Source: Diploscapter coronatus (lineage: Eukaryota > Nematoda > Chromadorea > Rhabditida > Rhabditidae). From it: DNA of 64,000 nt. Positions within the stretch are counted from its first letter, which is position 1, and the number at the start of each line of letters is the position of its first letter. The position numbers and the translations under genes are program-made. Shown here piece after piece: positions 57,974 to 64,000 of this stretch. The notes below the pieces were generated by a model. That model did not search any database, was not told the origin of the DNA, and saw nothing but the letters and a program-made list of their open reading frames with translations. The stretch spans positions 19,367,201 through 19,431,200 of the forward strand of contig OZ038422.1 of NCBI GenBank assembly GCA_964036155.1, in the 5' to 3' direction.

Positions 57974-60576
57974 ATGTCGCTGATCGGTTTCATCGGTCTG
58001 GGGAACATGGGCGCGCACATGGCGAGGAATCTGGCCAGAAACGGCCACAAACTCATCGTCTACGACGTTAACAGCGCCGTCGTCGACCAATTCAAGGTTG
58101 AAATTTTTTTTTGAGAATCTAGACACGTTCGCGAAAGTAAGAGTAATGAGGCACATTTCCTCGTCGAAGTTTTCACATTCAGGAATTTGATTTTTAAAAA
58201 TTTTTGTACCTTCAAGTTGTTAAATTTTCTTTTATAATTCAGTCAGAAGGCGCTCAAGTCGCCAAATATCCCGCAGACGTGGCTGCCGCAACGACCAATA
58301 TAATCACGATGCTTCCCAGCAGTCCTCATGTCAGAGAGGTCTACAACAGTGATAAGGGCTTGCTAAAGTATATTTCTAGCTATTTTTTTTTCATTTTTTA
58401 GTTAAAAAGGCATATCTTTGAAGAATGTTTAGCGTAGACGATTTTATTAGCAGGATCACTATGTAATTCCTCTAATTACTTTTATTGTCAGAAGAAGAAA
58501 TAAGCTCGAGAATACTGTTTTCATCATAGCAACATATGCCTTCTATCAAAAGTTCATTTCAGAACGATGCAAGCGAACACGCTATGCATGGACTCCTCGA
58601 CCATCGACCAGAACGTGTCTGTCGAGATCTCGAATCTCTGTGCTGAGAAGAAGAGTCGGTATGTGGATGCGCCTGTGTCTGGTGGAGTCACTGGTTGGTT
58701 CCAGTTTACATGCTATGAACAGTTTATATGTTTGATAGATTATCTTTTCACAATTTTTGAGTATCCCAATAAGTCTGATTGAACGACTCTGTATCTGTCA
58801 GATCGGTCGATCTCAGCTGATTCCATAGTCCAAGAAAATTGCGCGGTTTGAAACGGACTGCTCACTCCGAGCAAAATCTCAGTCTAAGCAAGTCTGAGAA
58901 ATTGGACCGAGAATGACTACTCAGTCAATCGTGGTCATTCTCAGTGCAATTTCACGGCTGGGCTTGGTCGTGCTGGTAGATGCAGAGCGGGTTTTCTCTA
59001 ATTTCAATTATTTATAGGCGCTCAAAACGCTACTCTGACTTTCATGGTTGGCAGTGGAGGCTGCGACAAAACGTTCGATCGAGCCAAGCAGATTCTGCAG
59101 CTCATGGGCAAGAACATCGTGCGTTTTTTTTTATTAAAAGAAATTATTGATGAAAATTCTAAATTTCGGCTGATTATAAACCCCAGTAATTCCCGGTGAA
59201 AATAAATCCTTGTAAAAAAGTCGGGTGTGGGAGAGTAGAGCGGAATATTATTCGTCTTTCATCGGGACTTAGTAACATCCTAAATTTCAGGTAAATTGCG
59301 GACAAGTGGGCAATGGCCAGGCAGCCAAGATCTGCAACAACATGTTGCTCGGCATTGAGATGATCGGCGTGGCCGAAACTATGAATTTGGGCATCAAGTG
59401 AGTCGACTTTTCACCTTAATTTCATAATGCTAAGCATTTTGGAATATTTTAATCGTTACTCCCAAAATAACCTGTTAATCGAAGATATTTCATTTCTGAA
59501 AACCTTCAAATGGAGATATCTGCACCTTAGTATCATCCTGCAGTATTCATCATTTATCGTTTCCATCATTTGTAAAATGCTTTTTTTTTATCTATTGTTT
59601 CTTATCATAAAACTTTACAAATACTGATGGTGATCCTCAAATGAAATATAGAGGTAGTTCTCTTTATTAGGAAAAATGCTATAATTTTTTCTTACATATA
59701 TTTTGAGATCGTGAGAATTAAATTAGCTGTTTTATGGAAAACAACTCTTATAGAATGGGTCTCGACGCGAAGCAACTGGCCTCGATCATCAACACGTCTT
59801 CTGGCCGCTGCTGGTCTTCGGACACATACAATCCAGTGCCCGGTGTGATCGAGGGAATTCCTTCTTGTCGCGACTATCAGGGAGGATTTGGCAGTGCTCT
59901 CATGGCTAAGGTAGTTTTTTGTTTACTTCTGACTTTCTGCATTTATCAGTTTTTTTATCGTTTCCCTACACCCTAACTTATCATTAGGTAACAATTACGG
60001 AAAATCTTCATATACAAAATATAGTAAGTGATCACCAAACTTTTCAACGCGAATTTTGTCTTATTTTTTTATGCATGCGCTTTTGGTCGCAAACGAACTT
60101 TTTATGCATTTCCTTGTCAAATATCTACTTTTAGAAAAAGTCTCAATCTACTCAAATGACACTTCACATTTCCAAATAGAGTACGAGAACACTTTCCTTC
60201 GTCTCATATTTCTTTTAAGCTCAAATAATGCCATTTTAATTAAAAACGTTCATTCTACTCTTTTGTTTTCTATTATATGAGACTGCTTCATCTAAATGTT
60301 GAAGAATAAACTCGCATCGAAAGCCTTTTCTCATGACTTTATGAATCATTGATTCTAAACTGAAATCACGAATCAAACGTCTAAAGCTGTCTCCCTTCTC
60401 ATTACTTTTCATTCCAGGACCTGTCCTTGGCCCAGAATGCCTCGACCCTGCAGCAGGCCCCCACCCCGCTCGGCTCGATGGCCCATCAGATCTACCGCAT
60501 TCTCGCCAACCATCCCGACTATGCTGGGAAGGACTTCGGAATCGTCTACAAGTTCCTCAAGAATCAGAGCAAATGA
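57974..60576 (+). CDS. hibadh: 3-hydroxyisobutyrate dehydrogenase
   Basis: NAD-dependent oxidation of 3-hydroxyisobutyrate to methylmalonate semialdehyde in valine catabolism. Exons: 57974-58096, 58243-58367, 58563-58693, 59018-59118, 59291-59397, 59754-59910, 60418-60576; 300 residues, full family length. N-terminal Rossmann motif [16 protein letters not shown], substrate-binding [12 protein letters not shown], catalytic lysine in [14 protein letters not shown], then [17 protein letters not shown] and [15 protein letters not shown]. The ATG lies four residues before the Rossmann strand, so no cleavable mitochondrial presequence is seen although the enzyme is usually mitochondrial. An in-frame extension upstream crosses a probable splice acceptor and is unlikely to be translated. 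Confidence 0.95.
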
Positions 60577-61411
60577 CATGTTTACCCCCCTACATTTTAG
60601 TCAAAGATATCTATATTGTCGAAGACCAACTAATTGAGAAAAAATGAAACATGCAAATTGTAAGAGCAAGCTTTATCATGTAGTCTCATCCGACTTTATG
60701 ATATTTCAACTTTCATGCGATTATTTACTTGGTTTGAGAGTTGTTCAATGCACACTTGTATGTTCAAATTCGCGTGATTAATTTCATATTAATTGGTCGG
60801 TCTTTGATAATCGAATTTCTATGGAAGATTCTAGGCACCGAATCGAGCATTCGAAATGCATATCATTTTAGGAGTTTTGCCATTACTAAATTTTTTCATT
60901 CATTCAAAACATGGTTTTCTCACAAATAATATTTTTATCAAAGCAGGGGTTTGGAATCAAGACATTTGTTTACATAGGGGATTTTAACGCATTATTTACT
61001 AGGCACCGAAGCTTATGATCAAATTATTTATCAGAGAGAGAGAGAGAGTATAGAATCTGATACATTATTGTGCCTTTTAGTTAGAATTCTAGCAGTGATT
61101 ATGAAGATGCATATTGGGTAAAGTGCTATCGATAACTATTTGTAGTGGCATTGTTTATTCTAGGAGAGTATCGAATAATAATGAATTGTTACATTCGAAT
61201 GAACAGCTTGTAAAGCGTAGATTATGCTGATTGGCTGCCATCATTCCCACTCTCGTTCCATTCAAAACCGGTTTCTATGACAGCCAGGGCATAACTCTCA
61301 AATGACATTCCGCGGTTTCATTCCTGACGCGCATTGCGTATACCTTTACTTTTCCATGATATGATAATCTGAAAATGTTCATATTTTCAGGTTCAAAAAA
61401 GTTCAGGAAAC
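60577..61411. other. Intergenic, HIBADH to GLOD4
   Basis: AT-rich, 835 bp, with a GA dinucleotide run near 61034-61049. Acceptor-like ttttcag at 61384-61390 precedes the GLOD4 start. No gene seen. Confidence 0.4.
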
Positions 61412-63451
61412 ATGACATCCATTTCAAGAGCTCTCCATTACGTCTTCAAAATCGGTGACAGGAAAGCCTCCTATGAATTCTATACAAAGATTCTTTATAT
61501 GAAGGTAAGAATTCAAGACGCTGACAATTTCACGTTTGAAATTTGACGAATCCCACTTTGTTGACCGAAATGATGTTTCATTAGACTGGGTTACTACAAA
61601 ATCTCAACGTTTTCTTCGGGTTTCTCATTGCCGGCATAAATTCACCATGTTCCAAATGCAAAATGTAAATGATTCAAATGAAATAAGAATTTTGCAGGTG
61701 CTGCGCCACGAAGAATTCGAAGAGGGTTGCAAAGCGACCTGTAATGGACCGTACGACGGAAAGTGGAGCAAAACGATGATTGGCTATGGGCCTGAGGACG
61801 ACCATTTCGTGCTCGAACTCACATACAACTACAACATTGGAGAGTATCGACTTGGCAATGACTACAGAGTAGGCTGAATGTTCTTTTTCAAATAATGTAA
61901 CTTCTAAAAATAAACCTTTTAAGTAATGTATGATTTGTTTTCGATTAGAATCTGAAAATGTTCTCTTGATAGATTAAAAATAACCAATATTTTATCGAAT
62001 TATTTTTTTATACATTCTTGGACCAACAAATAAAAAAAATCAAGGGATAATATTTTCAGGCAATCTTGATTGATTCTGACCAGATCTACGATGAACTCGA
62101 CAAAGCAGGAAATGCAAGGAAAACGGATTGCGGAAGACTGGCGGTGAGCGAATTCAAACAATTTCATTTCATTTACTCATTTTTAGATAACTGACCCGGA
62201 TGGACACTGCTTCAAAGTCGGACGCGGCTCTGCACAGCACAAGATCTCCTGTGTGGCTGTCAATGTTGCTGATCTCAACAAGAGCACTGGTAGGGTTCAT
62301 TTGAAATTAATTATCTTCGAAAGTTGGGATAATTGGAAATGTCGTTGCGTTCTAGAATCGCAACATGTGAAATATTATAGGCTAGAATGAGGTCGAGTGT
62401 TTGAGTAGAGATTATCTTTCCATACTATTTCATATGTTATGACGTCACGATTTATGTAGATTCTTGAGAGTTAGAAACAATACTTATCTCGAGATAAAAA
62501 AAATTAAAAACATTCATTTCATTTAATATTTTTTGTAACAGACCCCCTCCACATAGGGAACGGTGCTAGAAAGGAAAAATTGCATTTTATAATTTTCAGA
62601 CTACTGGCACAACCTACTTGACATGCCGATAGTCGAGAAGACTGACAAACATGCAATTCTGAGCTATGGAGCTGAACAGGTAAAGCCCCCATTATTGATT
62701 TCATTTTATTGTAATTTTCAGTGTAAATGGAAACTGTGTCAGTTGGGCGGGGACAAGAAAATTGACAGAGGAACTGCGTTCGGTCGCATCGCTTTTGCTT
62801 ATCCTGGAGAGAAGGTAGGGGAGTTACATTGTCGCCATTTTGGAGTAAATTATTTTTCGATATTATAGCAACTTGACTTGCGAAAATTTTCAGAATGAAA
62901 ATCTAGCTCCAATCTAAATGTGTCGAAGGCATCGAGATTTCACCAAAATAATAAAAATCGATTATCTTTATTTTCACTGTACCTTTCAGTTTTTTCGCTC
63001 GCTGAAATATGACTTTAAAATTTTATAGTTGAAAAAAATCACTCATAATAATTATGTTATTCGTTTAAGCTGCTCGAATTGCAAAACAAGGTCAAAGCTG
63101 CTGGAGGAAAGATAATCAATGAGCTGGTCACTCTGGAGACGCCTGGCAAAGCCGATGTACAAGTCGTTATTTTGGCTGATCCGGTTCGCTTTATGGAAAC
63201 ATCTTAGTTTATAATACATATTTGTCTTTAAAAATTGATATTTTACCGAATTTATTAGAGATTGTTCTATTGTAAGGATAATAAACAGATTTCAGAATGA
63301 CCATGAGATCTGTTTCGTGGGGGAAGCGGGCTTCAAAGATCTGAGTCGAGTGGATTCTCAGGCAGATGCGGCAATGCAGAAGGCGATTGCAGACGATGAC
63401 AGTAATGAGTGGTTCAGCCAGTTCAAAAATGGAAAGAAGGCTGCTGAATGA
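61412..63451 (+). CDS. glod-4: Glyoxalase domain-containing protein 4 (GLOD4)
   Basis: Vicinal-oxygen-chelate superfamily protein of about 297 residues with two glyoxalase-like repeats. Exons: 61412-61504, 61698-61868, 62060-62143, 62187-62289, 62600-62679, 62722-62814, 63070-63183, 63296-63451. First half: [72 protein letters not shown]. Second half: [47 protein letters not shown]. Matches GLOD4 along its length. The C. elegans orthologue has been tied to methylglyoxal handling; the catalytic role in the family is not settled. Followed at 293 bp by the next gene on the same strand. Confidence 0.94.
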
Positions 63452-63743
63452 ACATTTATCAGAGAAAAGATCTCATCATATCGTTGATTTAATTCGGTTT
63501 GAAATTGCTTATCTCCATTCCTTATCCAACTTTCGGTGATGTACCACTCATATCACATTGTGATTCTCGGTTCAATTATCGCTCTTCCACAAATTCAAAG
63601 TTTTAATGCTGTTTTAGAGTATTGAATGAAGTTTTAGCTTTATCGTGTTCTCGCCTTAACTTTCATTGATTTACTGAATCATTGAATATTTTTACCTAGT
63701 AATTTTTTTCCAATTTTGAATATTTCATTTCAGTTGTCCTAAG
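63452..63743. other. Short intergenic spacer GLOD4 to exosome-like gene
   Basis: 292 bp, AT-rich, ending in a tttcag acceptor at about 63728-63733. The short distance is compatible with a nematode operon. Confidence 0.4.
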
Positions 63744-63902
63744 ATGACAGATTCGAGCGATGACCCAGTGAGTAAGCGCGTTCTGGCCTCTGTCGAGATC
63801 TTCAAGCTGTGCGACTCTCTCGCCTACTTCGACAGGTTTCTGTCTAAGGGCATTTACGAGGATGGCAGGCCTATCGACTCATTCACTAAACTCACCTTTA
63901 AG
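63744..63902 (+). CDS. Probable exosome RNase-PH-like subunit (EXOSC8/RRP43-like), first exon only
   Basis: Only the first 53 codons fall inside the window; the exon ends at a GTACGA donor after TKLTFK. The product has SLAYFDRFLSKGIYEDGRPI followed by DSFTKLTFK. This matches the N-terminal pattern of RNase-PH-like exosome ring subunits (hydrophobic, two bulky residues, RFL, then DGR and a strand), closest by eye to EXOSC8. The exosome degrades and trims RNA 3'-to-5'. The start follows tttcag by about 10 bases. Assignment rests on a short segment; another ring subunit such as EXOSC7 is possible. Confidence 0.5.
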
Positions 63903-64000
63903 GTACGAATCTATTCTTCTCAATACTTTTTACAAAAAAAGTAAAAATAATGACATAATCCAATAATTATTTCCGATAGGATTGAAGAACATCTAAAATA

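Noticed and set aside
1..64000. tRNA, rRNA, spliced-leader RNA or CRISPR arrays
   Set aside because: Looked for T-arm-like GTTCGAATC boxes, leader-like sequences and regularly spaced repeats by eye; none convincing. A covariance-model scan would be needed to exclude small RNAs.

Overview
This is a stretch of an AT-rich animal genome, almost certainly a nematode. Genes are broken into many small exons by short GT-AG introns with tttcag- or tttag-type acceptors. Many start codons sit a few bases after a bare acceptor-like sequence, as expected for spliced-leader trans-splicing. One gene is a transthyretin-like (TTR) secreted protein, a family characteristic of nematodes, and another is an insulin/EGF-receptor L-domain (IRLD-like) secreted protein. 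I cannot place the species or clade. Exon models were built by hand; for most genes the phases close and the summed exon length is a multiple of three.

Layout, left half. A PP2C phosphatase of the PPM1D/WIP1 type (minus strand, running off the left edge) is head-to-head with a DUSP19-like dual-specificity phosphatase (plus). Next on the minus strand come a small unrecognised gene and, just upstream of it, a hemopexin-type matrix metalloproteinase. About 3.3 kb of largely gene-free, pyrimidine-rich DNA follows. Then, on the plus strand: an LHFPL-like tetraspan protein, the L-domain protein (its introns full of transposon-derived repeats), and a divergent Hsp70 with an unusual insertion in the interdomain linker. 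A 2.6 kb repeat-rich gap holds two large perfect or near-perfect palindromic elements.

Right half. The TTR-like gene (minus), an anoctamin/TMEM16 (plus), a PTTG1IP-like membrane protein (plus), Mediator subunit 15 (minus), 5.7 kb without recognised genes but with several homopurine patches, a COSMC/C1GALT1C1-like type II membrane protein (minus), then four plus-strand genes at short spacing: a CHCHD2/10-type mitochondrial twin-CX9C protein, 3-hydroxyisobutyrate dehydrogenase, GLOD4, and the first exon of a probable exosome RNase-PH-like subunit at the right edge.

Most genes are ordinary housekeeping, signalling or secreted genes. The distinctive content is the repeat fraction. At least a dozen palindromic or terminal-inverted-repeat elements (mariner-like, Tc1-like and unclassified) sit in introns and intergenic DNA, and one roughly 100 bp family is present in three copies. 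Other points of interest are a metalloproteinase with no visible cysteine switch, the Hsp70 linker insertion, the COSMC-like gene, and an unclassified 166-residue gene close behind the metalloproteinase.
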